Source: Hemicordylus capensis
Taxonomy: Eukaryota; Chordata; Lepidosauria; Squamata; Cordylidae
Reading direction: 5' to 3'
Length of the DNA: 64,000 nucleotides
NCBI RefSeq assembly: GCF_027244095.1
Contig: NC_069660.1
Coordinates: forward strand, 139,117,834 to 139,181,833
Position 1 is the stretch's first letter. Each line of letters opens with the position of its first letter. Of this stretch, positions 32,545 to 43,610 are shown in pieces. Position numbers and translations under genes: made by a program. The notes under the pieces are model-generated. The model searched no databases and was not told the origin of the DNA. It was given only the letters and a program-made list of their open reading frames with translations.

Positions 32545-34284
32545 GTGGGTTTCTTTTCCATTCGCCCACAGGAACACACTGGCTTACTCAAAACTCATTC
32601 CACTTTACCTGAAATCAGTTCTGCTTGTCAGAATTTTCAAAATAAAAGAAGTTGATACTACCATGTTAGATCCTTCTCACCCTCTCCATGTGAAGTTCCT
32701 TGTGAAAGTCAATGCACAGATATACCAGAATAACCACAAAGAGGAGGTATTCATAGCCAGGAGCGTTCCCAGACAGCAGTCTTTCCGTGGGGTTTACTGT
32801 GAGGCTTTACTGTGAGTTTGAAGTTGCCAGAAACAAACACCCAGTGCAAAAAGTGATTTTTTTAACCCCAGATATACGTCAGGCTACACTCTAATGCACA
32901 ATGAAAAACCCGAATTGTGTGTGAAGTACTCCCCGATAGCTCACAGAGACTTTGGGGTAAATTTAGCCGATATGTGAACGCACATCTTCATTCCAGAGGA
33001 GATGCAAACTAAATGCTGGATGTGAGAAACTTCCAGGTAACAAATAAAAGCTGTTTCCACAGGCAACCTCTGTTGTTATGATGTTTAGGTACAAAATATA
33101 TCTGAACTAGAAATAATGAAAGTGCTTGAAATTCAAAAATGGATTGAAATGAAAAAAGGTTAATAGAAAAATGAGGAAAAAATGTTCATTTGCATAGTAG
33201 AAACCACTTAAATTTGCTTATTTAACTTCAGCAAAAGTTACATTTTGAAATTTACTTCTGGCAATTTGTCAATCACTGATAACATTTATTTTATTTTTGA
33301 AATAATCATTTCAAATTCCTTACTTTATTACTAGCTGAAGTAAGAAAGATAATGACTCTAAGCTTGTGCTCCAAATTTTTGCAGCATAGAATTGAGGGAG
33401 GGGGCTTGAGGATCAGGCTGACTGATCCAAGAGGCAAAAGGCATTTTCAAAGGAATTTTCACAGGGGCAATTTGAATCAAACTTGCTACATAGGGACACT
33501 TCAAAGGGACACATATGGACACATCAAGAGCGTAGTTTGAAATGATGTCATCTACCCTGATTCAAGATGGTGGATATGTGAACATTTGAGGTGCGAGTGA
33601 GAATTGCTTTGGACCAAATTTGATAGGGTTGTAAGGACACACAGGGACACCTCAAAGGCATAATTTGTGGTGATGTCATCCACTCCAATTAAGATGGTGG
33701 ATGCATGAGGCACAAGTGGGCCTAAGCAATTTAGACCAAATTTAGTACAGTTGTAAGGATAGTGAAAGGAAAGTAGGCAGATTAGTTCTTACTAGAACAC
33801 CTTGTATCATTCAAATAAACACTTTTAACATACATTTTAAAGCACACATTTATTTCAATACAGATTTTTTCTTATTTGAGGATACTTCACATTTAACTAA
33901 AATTCTGAAAGCATTTTAAAAATAGTCCCACTGGGTTTAAATCTCTGATGGGACAAAAGAGCATCCAGGTTTTTGCTGCTCTCTCCTGTAATTGTCAATG
34001 TATAGGCTTATCAATACGCCTTAACCTTCTGTCTCAGAGATTCTGAATCCTGACAAAAAAATGATTTATTTTTCCATTCCACTTTAAACAACAAGCAGGA
34101 AGAACCCCTTCATATATGAAATAGTGTATAAACCTATCAACCCAGGCTGGCTCCTGCTGAGGAACAAGTTCTGCCACAGGTCTCCTGATAATTGTGGCCT
34201 TTTAAAATCAAATATGGTAACTTATACTCTGCTTTACAGCTCCCAAATTCTTAGGTTGCCAATCCTTAAAGGAGTGAGGGTTCC
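32545..34284. other. No gene; possible short direct repeats near 33500-33760
   Basis: A block near 33497-33620 with GGACACNTCAA, GATGTCATCNANNC and AAGATGGTGGAT is followed by a similar block at 33640-33770, so an old dispersed repeat with internal duplication is likely. The rest is AT-rich and unrecognised. Confidence 0.35.
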
Positions 34285-35045
34285 AAGAGCCGCATTATTA
34301 TTGTTGTTGTTGTTTACACAGTCAGACAGGTGTTATTGACTGGCTTGTTTTATCCCGACATCGAGTCCTTCTCAAGGACCTTGGATGGCTGAATATTATT
34401 ATCAATGTTGTTGCTGTTATTATTATAGATATCGTCATAGAATATAGGCTGTTCCCAGTAATGTTGCTTTTTGTAATTGGCTGGTGGTGATTTCTGTGGC
34501 CCCTATGGTGTTGAGGTGCTCTTCAAGGTCTTTTGGAACTGCACCCAGGGCGCCAATGACCACTGGGATTATTTTGGTCTTCTTCTGCCACAGCCTTTCA
34601 ATTTCAATTTGTAGATCTTTGTATTTTGTGATTTTTTTCTATTTCTTTTTCTTCTATTCTACTATCCCCTCGTATTGCTGTGTCGATTATTTTAACTTGT
34701 TTTTCTTTCTTCTCAACTACAGTTATATCTGGTGTATTGTGTGGCAGATGTTTGTCTGTTCGTAGTTGGAATTCTCATAATATTTTTGCATTTTTATTTT
34801 CTACAACTTTTTCAATGTTATGGTCCCACCAATTTTTGTCTACAGGTAGCTTCTATTTTTTGCAGATGTTCCAGTGTATCATCCCTGCTACCTTGTCATA
34901 CCTTTGTTTGTAGTCAGTCTGTGCGATCTTTTTACAACAGCTGATTAGGTGGTCCACTGTTTCATCTGCTTCTTTACAAAGGCGGCACTTGCTGTTTGTT
35001 GTTGATTTTTCAACTTTTGCTCTTTTTGCATTAGTTCTTAGTGCT
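34285..35045 (-). mobile_element. R4/Dong-like LINE fragment
   Basis: The minus strand reads CRLCKEADETVDHLISCCKK, then AQTDYKQRYDKVAGMIHWNI, WDFNIQTDKHLPHNTPDI and IPVVIGALGAVPKDLEEHLN. The C-x2-C...H...C knuckle and the following domain are the C-terminal region of restriction-like-endonuclease LINEs of the R4/Dong kind. Some frame damage and a TTATTATT-rich 3' tail on the left are seen. It is a 5'-truncated dead copy. Confidence 0.7.
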
Positions 35046-35284
35046 CATTATTATTTTATTATTATAATTATTTTGCGCAAAGGTGCAACCCAACTCGCAG
35101 CTGCTTTCAGCTTTTGATGTTAATCACATTTGCTTTTGTTTTTCATTGGACTTATTTTTTGGACACTTACATGTTTCCTCCTTTTTTGTGCAAGGGCACA
35201 ATCTCCTCTCCATTTCAGCCATAGGTTTTGTCTCTGGAATTTGATGTGTAAATCTGCATTTTTTTAAAAAAAAAAAAATCTATT

Positions 35285-35870
35285 TTTTCCACTCCGGGAA
35301 GCTGCACTTCCCCCTGCTGGCAGCTTTGTGAAGCAGCACAGAGTATTTCCCCCCAAGATATCTATCTACCTATCTATCTATTTATTTTACATTTATATGC
35401 CACTCTTCCTCAAAGGAGCCCAAAGCGGTGTATTACATACTTAAATTTCTCCTCACAACAACCCTGTGAAGTAGGTTAGGCTGAGAGAGAAGTGACTGGC
35501 CCAGAGTCACCCAGCTAGTTTTATGGCTGAATGGGGATTTGAACTCAGGTCTCCTCAGTCCTAGTCCAGCACTCTAACCACTACACCACGCGTCAGCAGT
35601 TCCCTGCATCTTCTGTGACCCCATTGCCCCAAAATGGAGGAGGAGGAGGAGGGAGCAGTGGATGCGATTCAGGTGAAATATGGACACCCCCTGCCTGGAA
35701 AACCCTCTGCAGTGGTGGGCAATTTGAACAGCCACAACCCTGTCACGATGCATTGAAAAACACATGAAAAATGCTGTGCTCACAGTTTCCAGCTGCTGCC
35801 TAATACTGGTGTACTTTGCAAGACTTCAATGAGCACAAATCTCATAATTCAGAAAATGCCCTAGTCAGTT
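35285..35870 (+). repeat. Dispersed repeat, partner of 3460-3835
   Basis: It shares the ordered blocks CTTCC.CCTGCTGGCAGCTTTGTG, CCCATTG(C)CCC.AAATGGAG, AATATGGACACC.CCTGCCTGG and the GTGCACA/GAGCACAAATCTCATA end with the earlier copy. A MIR-like SINE is inserted at 35372-35592. The family is not identified. Confidence 0.5.
35372..35592 (-). mobile_element. MIR-like (CORE) SINE
   Basis: On the + strand it reads in reverse, ending at a tRNA-like head (GCACTCTAACCACTACACCA) preceded by GGATTTGAACTCAGGTC (box B region). The core is CACCCAGCTAGTTTTATGGC and CCTCACAACAACCCTGTGAA. These words correspond closely to the CORE-SINE/MIR consensus of amniotes. Confidence 0.75.
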
Positions 35871-37744
35871 AGAACTGTTCAGCTGTTGAAGGTTAGTGCC
35901 TGTTTGTGTATGTTGTTCAATGTCCCGCTCTTAGTGGGTGAAGTTTTAGTTTCTTAATAAATCTTTGTGTTTGAACTCAAGCTACTGTATCCAGATAATC
36001 TCTTGGGCTAAATGTCTTTTCCACCAGAGCATACTCTGCTGTGTGAGGACTTTAATGTTTCTCCTCACACCCCTCAGCACCATGAGAAAGCAAAAACAGA
36101 GGCAGAGCCATGAAAGGGGGAAAGTAAAGGGAAAGGGGGGGGAACGTTCCTCAAAAAAATGCCACCAAAAACTGCAAAAACTTGTCTCTCTGTCCCAGCA
36201 TGGGAGCAACACCACGCGAAAGGCAGCTGCCCAGACCACCTCCCCCCCGCCCCCCACCCACCACCAAGCTGGACTGGTTTCTTATCTGGGTTAGCAGTAC
36301 AGGGAGCACATGGTTACTTTGGGCCTTTGCTTTTGCTTTTCGCAATGCAAGCAGCGGCCTCAGCTCGATCTGCTGCAGCTCCTTCACACTCGACCTCTAC
36401 CCTTCATGGCACAAAGCTGCTGACACGCCACCCATGTTATAAATCTTTTTGTTGTTGGAAATCCTCCAAAGCCAAACACACCCACCATGTCCTGCCCAGC
36501 TTCAAATCTCAACACTTCCATATCAGGGATGAGGCAGAGCGAAAAACAACTAACACCCAACTTGCATTGTTGCCTCTGTGCAATAGGACAGATGCAAGGC
36601 TGGAGTTATAATTGGGCAGGCATGTTCGAAGAACATGAGCCACCCAGAGTTCAGGAGCTGCCTTGCTTGCCTCCCCACTCCCCTCCCGCTACATTGACTG
36701 CCTGCTGACCATCCAGCCACTCCTGCTACTGCTGCTGCCACTCACTACACTGTCCCACCACTCACTGGCCTACCCACTGGCTCCCCCTCCCCCTCTGCTG
36801 GTCAGCCACTCACCAGTCAGTCACTTCTGCTGCCACCACTCACTGCACCATCCCGGCACTCACCATACCACCTGCCCATCTGGATCCCAGGCCACTAGGA
36901 AGTAGGGAAGCCCTGAACGGGGCCTTGCTGCTTCCCACCAGCTCAGAGCTGGCTGCGAATGCAGGACGCATGGTGCATGCGCATCCTGTGTTCCCAGCAA
37001 GCTCCAGGCTGATGGAAAGCAACCAGCCTGGGAGCTGGGTGAGCAAGTGAGTGGGCAGGTGGCATGCCAGTATGTGAGCCAGTGAGTGGGCGGCAGCAGA
37101 AGTGGCCACCTGGCCAGCAGGTGAGAAGGGCCCACTCCTGCCCAGATGCATTCAGAGGATGGGGGCGGGGCATTTCTGTCCCTGCATGGGCCTCTCTGCC
37201 CTCACTAGGCCACTGCCCAGATGCATTCAACGAGGGAGGAAATAGCAAAACTTTCTCATTGGCCCAGATCCAGCATGTGTGCCTCATAAATAACACTATC
37301 TAGCAAATGCTGAGAAAAACCTCTTTCCTCTTCTGAATGGTTGTCAACTCCTCTTGTCTCCCTCCAGCCCCTGGCATCGAAACTAGCTGCTTCCTTCTCT
37401 CCACACCTGTCTCAGGGTTTGGTGTGTTAGGAATAGATGTTGCACAGGCCATGATCCACTGCAAGCAGGCAGCATCTGTTGCAGCAACTAAGTGTTCTGG
37501 CATGCTAGGAGAGGCAGGCGCTCGTCAGCCCATTCCTTCCTAGCAAGGCAGCATTCAGAGAGAAGCACCTGCCAGCCTTTAGTCTCTCACCTGTTTCTTT
37601 CTCCTTCCTGCCACCAGGATGGTCCTTCTGCTGTGCACAGCTCTTCTGATGTGCCTTTCCTCTGCTAAACCTCCAGCATTTTTTTTTTTTAAGCAGAGAG
37701 CGGGAGGAGCCCCTCACAAGCATCTGCCTGTTTCCTCTACCTGG
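35871..37744. other. No supported gene
   Basis: An AATAAA followed by TCTTTGTGTTTGAAC lies near 35957. A cytosine-rich CCACTCACC-type tract lies at about 36700-36880. The words CCCAGATGCATTCA occur twice (37140, 37216). ORFs in this range look composition-driven and lack domains. Confidence 0.4.
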
Positions 37745-38465
37745 GGTAATTGATGGTTGATTACGTGCCATCAAGTTGATGTCAACTCTTAGCGACCATA
37801 TAGATAGATTCTCTCCATGATTATTTGTCTTCAACTTAGCCTTTAAGGGCTCTCAGTGGTGCATTCATTGCTATCGTGATCAAGTCCATCCACCTTGCTG
37901 CTGTTCATCCTCTTCTTCTCTTTCCTTCCACTTTCCCCAGCATTATGGACTTCCCAAGGGAGCTGGGTTTTTGCATAATGTGTCCAAAGTATGATAGTTT
38001 GAGCCTGGTCATTTGTGCCTCAAGTGAAAATTCTGGATTGGTTTGTTCTGTGATCCATGTGTTCGTTTTCCTGGCTGTCCATGCTATCTTCAAAAGTCTT
38101 CTCCAGCACCAAAGTTCAAAAGCATCAATACTTTTTCTATCTTGCTTCTTCAAAGTCCAGCTTTCGCATCTATAGAGTGCCATGGGAAAAACCATTGTTC
38201 AAATGATTCTAATCTTTGTAGGTGTAGACACGTCACAGCATAAATAACACGTCTAAATATCCTTTCCAAGGCCTTCATTGCAACCCTACCAAGTGCTAGT
38301 CTGCAGCATATTTCTTGACTGCTGGATCCTCTACTGTTGATGGTCGATCCTAAAAGGCAGAAGCTATCCACCACTTCAGTATCCTCATTGTCAATTCTGA
38401 GGCTGGTTGCTGTACCCGTTGCCATTAATTTAGAATTCTTTACATTTAGTTGTAGTCCCATTTTT
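37745..38465 (-). mobile_element. BovB (RTE) LINE, 3' portion
   Basis: The minus strand encodes LYRCESWTLKKQDRKSIDAF, ELWCWRRLLKIAWTARKTN and FGHIMQKPSSLGKSIMLGKV with the terminal GKRRRG, the C-terminal reverse-transcriptase region of BovB. The upstream LQLNVKNSKLMATGTA and SFCLLGSTINSRG blocks also fit. The 3' untranslated end carries GTGCCATCAAGTTGATGTC and TTAGCGACCAT, typical of BovB and its Sauria SINE partners. The coding frame is broken between the two blocks, so the copy is inactive. Confidence 0.9.
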
Positions 38466-38939
38466 TCACCGGGGTAGGCCTAAATATATTGATTATGCAG
38501 TTTGGGAGTGCTAGGAGCTATAGCCCACACTCTGTTTAGACATTTGTGTGTGTGTGGTCGGGGGGGTGGGGTGCAGAGACAGCCAAGGATGAGCGGAAGA
38601 GGAGGAAGCCATCTCTTGGAAAACAGGGAAGGCCTGCTCTGTCAGCTAAGAGACAAGAAAGAGAAAGCAAGAAAGTGAGAGAGCAAAGAGCGAAAATGGA
38701 GGCAAAAGGCAGGGGCTGCATCACCCAGATGAGCCTCCTCTATTTTATTCCATGCTAGTCAGACCCAGTGTTCTAATTTTTTTCCATCTATGTGCGGAAT
38801 GAGTTTTGTTCAGGGTGGCAGTATCAAAGCCGTGTGACCATGTATTCAGAGTGGGGCCTTCCAGTTCAGCTTGAGCAGGATCTAAAATTAACTGAACGGA
38901 CATTTTTTTAAAAAAAACACATGCATTTGAGGGAACATT

Positions 38940-39600
38940 GACCCCATCTGGAGTATTGAGTCCAGTTCTAGCACCAAACGTTAAAAAGGATGTAGACAAA
39001 TTCAAACAGGTTCAGAGGAAGGCAGCAAAGATGGACAGGGGCTCTAAAACAAGCCCTATGAGGAAAAGTTGACTTATGTTTAGCTTGGAAAAGAAAAGAT
39101 GGAGGGGAGACATGATAGCACTCTTCAAATACCTGAACAGCTGCCCCAGAGAAAAGGATGGATTTCTTCTCTGCTGCTTCAAAGGGCAGGATTAGATTAA
39201 ATGGGTTTAAATTACAGGCTGAACACCAGGAGAAACTTTTTAAAGACTAGCTAGTTCCAGGGGTGTAGCTAGGGGAGAGGAGGCCTGTGTTCTCCCCTCT
39301 CCCCGGTGGCTCCTCGGAGTAAGGGAGATAATGAAGAAAATAGGGATGGGTAGAGCCGGGGGGCCTTCAGGAGCTGGGGGTCTGGGTTCTTTGAACCCAT
39401 TCTCTCAATTATAGCTACACTTCTGGCTAGAGCAGTTTGAGAATGGAATGAGTTGTCAGCGGGTGGAATCTCTCCCTCACTGGAGGTCTTCAAGCAGAGA
39501 CTGGTCAGCCACCTGTTGGGAGTACTCTAGCTCTGGATTTCCTGCATCAAGCATAGGGGCTGGCCTAGGGGGCTTACAAAGCCCCCTTTAGTTTTATGAT
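38940..39600 (+). mobile_element. CR1-type LINE 3' end, interrupted by a MITE
   Basis: It reads CTGGAGTATTGAGTCCAGTTCT, AAAGGATGTAGACAAATT, GGCAGCAAAGATG and later GTCTTCAAGCAGAGACTGG, AGCCACCTGTTGGG and TTTATGATCCTAGAG, the ordered 3' end of CR1. A hAT-type MITE splits it at 39258-39425. Confidence 0.75.
39258..39425. mobile_element. hAT-type MITE nested in CR1
   Basis: The left end CAGGGGTGTAGCTAG mirrors the right end TAGCTACACTTCTG. It is flanked by GCTAGTTC (39250-39257) and GCTAGAGC (39426-39433), an 8-bp duplication with two differences. Joined flanks restore the continuous CR1 sequence. Confidence 0.7.
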
Positions 39601-40389
39601 CCTAGAGCCTCTCGTATAATATTCTCTCAATTGTAAAGAGCAGTTGAGAGATTATTTAAAACAATTACATTATTAAACCATTGCCCAAAGTGACTGCTTC
39701 ACCTGTGTTGATATGCTGAACATGAGAGAATAAAAAGTAACCACAGCAAAGGCTTTTAAAATATGCCATGTATATCTTGAGTATGGGGTCCTTAAAACTT
39801 GCTGACAACCATCCCCAGCCCAGAAATTTGAAATGGCACATCTCATGTAGAACATTTTGTCTGTTTGGGTTTTTTTAATTGTTATATCTACGTAAACGGC
39901 TTTGGGAACTTCTGCTGAAAAGTGGTATTTCGCCGTATCCGTATTCATATTATGAAAGAGTATTTCGTAAAAAGGAAGGAGTGGAAAGACTGGTTCTTTT
40001 TTTCTTCATCCCATGACAAGTTTCTGGAGGAGAATGTTTTTACTGTAATTATACTTACAGGGTTTACACAAGGTTAAGAGACACACAGAGAACAATAAGA
40101 AAAATCACCCTGCTTTCTAAAGCACTCCTTTCCCTTGAGGAATCTTTTGCAAGAGGCCTTCCCAGAAAACCTCAGATCCATGACGAGAAGAAACACATTA
40201 GAGTGTTGTTCAATCACTATCAAGCAGCAGTAAAAAAAATTTAAAAGGAAAGAACCCTGAGGACATGCAAGGGAAATAGTGTGGGTGTGTATCGAATTAG
40301 GTCTATAACGGAGCCAATTTGATTTGTGCCATATTTGACCATGTTGGATTGAATAGATTGATATGTATCCATTTTAACTACATATTAAT

Positions 40390-40690
40390 TTAACTTCCAG
40401 TTTCCACAATGTTGAGAGCACAGGTGAAAATTGAAAGCACTTTAACTCCCATCTCAGACCTAAGGTTTTTGGAATGCTGCATTTGCAGTCTTTTTGAAAA
40501 GGAAAATCTAATTGTGCATTATGGGAAAGGGAAGTTTAACAGTAGCACTTATTCATGCTGGCTAAGTAGAGCCTCCATATTCAAAGGCAGTATATCTCTG
40601 ATGTAAAAAACTCATGTTGAAAGGCACTCTGCTACAGCCTTTTGTACCCTTGCCAGATCCCCTGCTACCTCACTGCCACCACAATTGACA
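40390..40690 (+). repeat. Dispersed repeat, copy also at 21040
   Basis: This shares GAGAGCACAGGTGAAA, TAAGGTTTTTGGAATGCTG, TTATGGGAAAGGGA, GCCTCCATATTCAAAGGCAG and CTCTGATGTA with 21070-21270 in the same order. The sequence from 39600 to 40390 shows no recognisable gene. Confidence 0.5.
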
Positions 40691-41067
40691 GAGAAAACAA
40701 AAGCCCACAAAAGGAAGTTGGGGGTGGTTATTTTTTTTTACTATATAAGTTTCAGAGTTCTCATAGAGTCCTTATTGGACAGCTAAGTTCAGATTGAAAA
40801 AATCACTCTCTAGAACTTGGCTGGACTCGCCCCACCCAGCTCTGACTTCAGAACCTTGTTATTATGGAGAATTTGAACAGTAATTACTTGAAAAATACCA
40901 AATGGGTGTTTTTCAAGCAAGCTCATCAATTTAATCACCTCATATGTACAAATCATTTTTGCTTTCTTAATTGATGGAGCCAGATTCCATTGGTGGATGT
41001 CTTACCTTTGTTCCACAGTTTTGCTAACTGATTGCTAAAATCCTTGCACTACCTTTCATGTTATATT

Positions 41068-41185
41068 ATTGTTATATATAATATATTACATATTATATAA
41101 TATATTATATATTATATAATATATTATATATACTATATAATTAGTATATAATGTCTAGTATATAATGTCTAGTATATAATATGTC
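41068..41185. repeat. AT-rich TATATAATA low-complexity tract
   Basis: Alternating TATATAATATATTA units, then TAGTATATAATGTC repeated about three times. Confidence 0.9.
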
Positions 41186-41235
41186 TGTAATTAATCAATA
41201 GATTATTCAGTATAAGTTTGTAAACAGATAAATAT

Positions 41236-42600
41236 TGCTGCTGGTAACTATTAGGTAGGGATGTGCAAGCCAGCTCAGTTCAAACCAGGCTCAATATTGA
41301 ACCAGCCTGGTTCAATGGGTTCAGAATTCAAATGGATCTGGGACTGGTTCAAATCAAGCCTGTACTGGTAAAGCGGAATCTGGTGAGGATTCCCCTTTAC
41401 CAGTACAAGAGCAGGGGGGCTGTCCTCATTCTAGAGGGGGCGGACGGGAAGTAATTTCATACTCACAGTGCAAGCCACAGCTGCAGTGGCGGCAGCTGCA
41501 GGGGGCGGCACTGGCTCCCCACTCCACCCCTGCTGGCCTCCCCCTGGGTAGCCTAGGCTGTTGGTGGCCTGGTTTGGGCCTTCTCTGACCCAGTTTGGGC
41601 CTCTGTGCACGTGTGGAGGCCATTTTAGTGATCACTGCACATGCACAGAAGCCAATTGTGTGACCATGCAAACTTTTGTGCACATCCCTACTATTAGGCA
41701 ATCTGCTGAGTTGGTGTGGAAGTCAGAAGGGCAATGTTATCTCTAGAGAAGTTGGCTAATGTAGTGCAGCAGACTTAAGATGAATTAGGCCAGCTTCACA
41801 CATCACAGAAAACGGATGCTTCTCTGGTTCCCAGAGTGCATGTGGGAACTCACCTTCTAGGGGTGGGGTTGGCTACTGAGTGTTCCACCCTACTTATGGT
41901 TCAGAATCCATCTGTAAGACTTCAAGTCTAGGTTACAGATGTTGAGTTTGGAACTGTAAGTCAGATAGAATATGTAGACATTGGCAGGTTCAAACAATAT
42001 GTCAATGCCAGTATGGCCATTCTGACACCAGAGGTCAGGCTCCCACATGTACTCCAGGAACCAGTGGTTCAGCCAAGCTACTGGTTTTCCGTGACATGTG
42101 AAGCTCACCAGAACTCTGGGAGGAGTCACGCCAGATTCACCAAACCATTTACCACACAGAATAACTCCTCTGGAAAGTACTTTGCAGATTCAAGAACACC
42201 TTTAAGATTACTTTTAGCAGCCTAGAAGCTGCAGCAACATAGCTACTGACTGTAGTGCTCAGTATGTTCATGGCCACACGGGAAGAGTTCACACTGGAGC
42301 AATGTTGGCATTTACAGAAGCCCACATTAATTGCATGTTTTTATCATGCAATTACTGAATACCCTTCGTCTTTGGGGAAGAATAGGCTAAACCCCCACAT
42401 AGTTAAATAAAATGAAATGCAGTATATAAATAATAATAGTCAAGTGACCTCCATGAGACAGATATTATTTCAGGGATTTGTCTAAAAGTGAAGCTGGAAG
42501 AAGCAAAGTGAAGGGTTTTTTTTAAGAAGAGAGCTTTTGGTGATAATGTGGAGATGTTTGTGGAAGGAACTAGAAAATGGGTGAACTGAGAGCAATGTTG
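41236..42600 (+). repeat. AADACL4-like upstream relic (unit 2)
   Basis: After removal of the MITE at 41256-41690, the order GGTAACTATTAGGCAA.CTGCTGAG, GGAGGAGTCA..CCAGATTCACC, GAACTCCTCTG.AAAGTACTTTGCAGA and GGTGTTCA(C).CTGGAGCAATG follows units 1 (8155-8640) and 3 (44023-44290). GAGATGTTTGTGGAAGGAAC then matches the later shared block. The relic ends before the position of exon 1 and contains no coding exon. It is the most diverged of the three copies. Confidence 0.7.
41256..41690. mobile_element. Non-autonomous hAT element with TAGGGATGTGC ends
   Basis: TAGGGATGTGC (41256-41266) and GCACATCCCTA (41680-41690) are perfect inverted ends, flanked by exact CTATTAGG duplications (41248-41255 and 41691-41698). 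In units 1 and 3 the uninterrupted GGTAACTATTAGGCAACC marks the empty site. The ends equal those of the 9.5-kb hAT element, so that transposase or a close relative could have moved it. GGTTCAA-type subterminal words replace the CGGTTCGG type. Confidence 0.93.
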
Positions 42601-42675
42601 AGAAACCAGTGCTAGCCCAGTGGGAAAGCATGTGCTTTGTGAAACCTTGGAGAACTGCTGTGAGTCAGTGTAGAC

Positions 42676-42873
42676 CAGGGATTCTCAGCATTGGGTCCCC
42701 AGATGTTATTGTTTTAATGTAAACCGCCCTGAGCCTTTTGGAAGGGCGGTATAAAAGTTTTAATAATAATAAAAATAAAATTGTACATTATCCTTAGCTC
42801 CAGTGGACTTTGGTTGGGAATTATGGGAGCTGAAGTCCAATAACATCTGGGGACCCAGTGCTGAGAATCCATG
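42676..42873. mobile_element. hAT-type hairpin MITE, copy 1
   Basis: The ends CAGGGATTCTC and GAGAATCCATG are inverted repeats flanked by GTGTAGAC. An L2 3' tail (TAAACCGCCCTGAGCC...AATAATAATAAAAATAAA, about 42716-42785) is inserted in its left arm. It pairs with TGGGTCCCCAGATGTTATTG in copy 2. Confidence 0.85.
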
Positions 42874-42881
42874 GTGTAGAC

Positions 42882-43017
42882 CAGGGATTCTCAACGTTGG
42901 GTCCCCAGATGTTATTGGACTTCAACTCCCATAATCCCCAGCCAAAGGCCACTGGGTCTGGGGATTATGGGAGTTGAAGTCCAATAACATATGGAGACCC
43001 AACGTTGAGAATCCCCG
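42882..43017. mobile_element. hAT-type hairpin MITE, copy 2
   Basis: 136 bp that is almost one long hairpin: CAGGGATTCTCAACGTTGGG mirrors the right arm ending CAACGTTGAGAATCCCCG, with CCATAATCCCCAG/CTGGGGATTATGG inside. GTGTAGAC occurs at 42874-42881 and 43018-43025. It shares its left duplication with copy 1. Confidence 0.9.
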
Positions 43018-43202
43018 GTGTAGACAATGCTAAACTAGATGGACCAAGAGTCTGACTACTGAGTCAGAGGCCGTCATAAGGCAGCTTTCTATGTTCCAGA
43101 AGTAGCACAATCACCAGATTCTGATACATACATGAAAATATCATTTCTGATTGGTCTATAACTGAAACAAGAGAGCCAGTTTTGATTATCAGGTGTGAAG
43201 GA

Positions 43203-43610
43203 TATGGTTGTCCGTCGCCAACCACGGGTTTCCCAGTTGCAGATTTGCGTATCTGCAACTGGCAAACTGTCACCCCCCTCACTAATCGTGACATGAGGAT
43301 TTGTGGTTGGCACCATTAAAAAAAAATCAGCCATTTTTAAAAGCTGGTTTCCGGGGTCAATCTGAGGGTCAGGGGTCATTTACAGGGGTCAGGGGTGATT
43401 TGGGGGGATAGTTGGGGGGTTGGGACTGATTTGGGGGATTCAGAGGGTCATTTCTGGGGTCACAGGGGATTTATTACCTTTTGGGGGTGCTTTAGGGCAC
43501 TTCAGCACTCGCAATTCCTCTAACCCCTGGTTTACAATGTAATCCTATGCCTCACCAACTGCAAGAGTTTCCAGGAATGGAAGCCTCGCAGTTGGTGAGG
43601 GACAACTGTG
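43203..43610. mobile_element. Tigger/mariner-like MITE, low certainty
   Basis: GGTTGTCCGTCGCCAAC near the left end mirrors GTTGGTGAGGGACAACT on the right with a few mismatches. The interior has GGGTCA(A/T)TTT words in a row (43360-43460) and a GGGCACTTC block like that of 50976-51445. Flanking TA duplications are not clear. Confidence 0.5.

Larger units (their letters stand above)
42601..43097 (+). mobile_element. SINE split by two tandem MITEs
   Basis: The right part reads AACTAGATGGACCAAGAGTCTGACT and ends GGCAGCTTTCTATGTTCC, the tail shared with the 5S-type SINEs. The left part (CCAGTGGGAAAGCATGTGC onward) resembles a SINE body. The host sequence ...CAGTGTAGACAATGCTAAAC is interrupted at GTGTAGAC by the MITEs at 42676 and 42882. 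Confidence 0.6.

Noticed and set aside
35372-35592. tRNA gene near 35590
   Set aside because: Box-B-like and head sequences belong to a MIR-like SINE. No complete cloverleaf is formed.
35871-36060. Solitary LTR-like block with AATAAA
   Set aside because: A polyadenylation-like signal and a T-rich end are present, but no paired ends, duplication or second copy could be seen.
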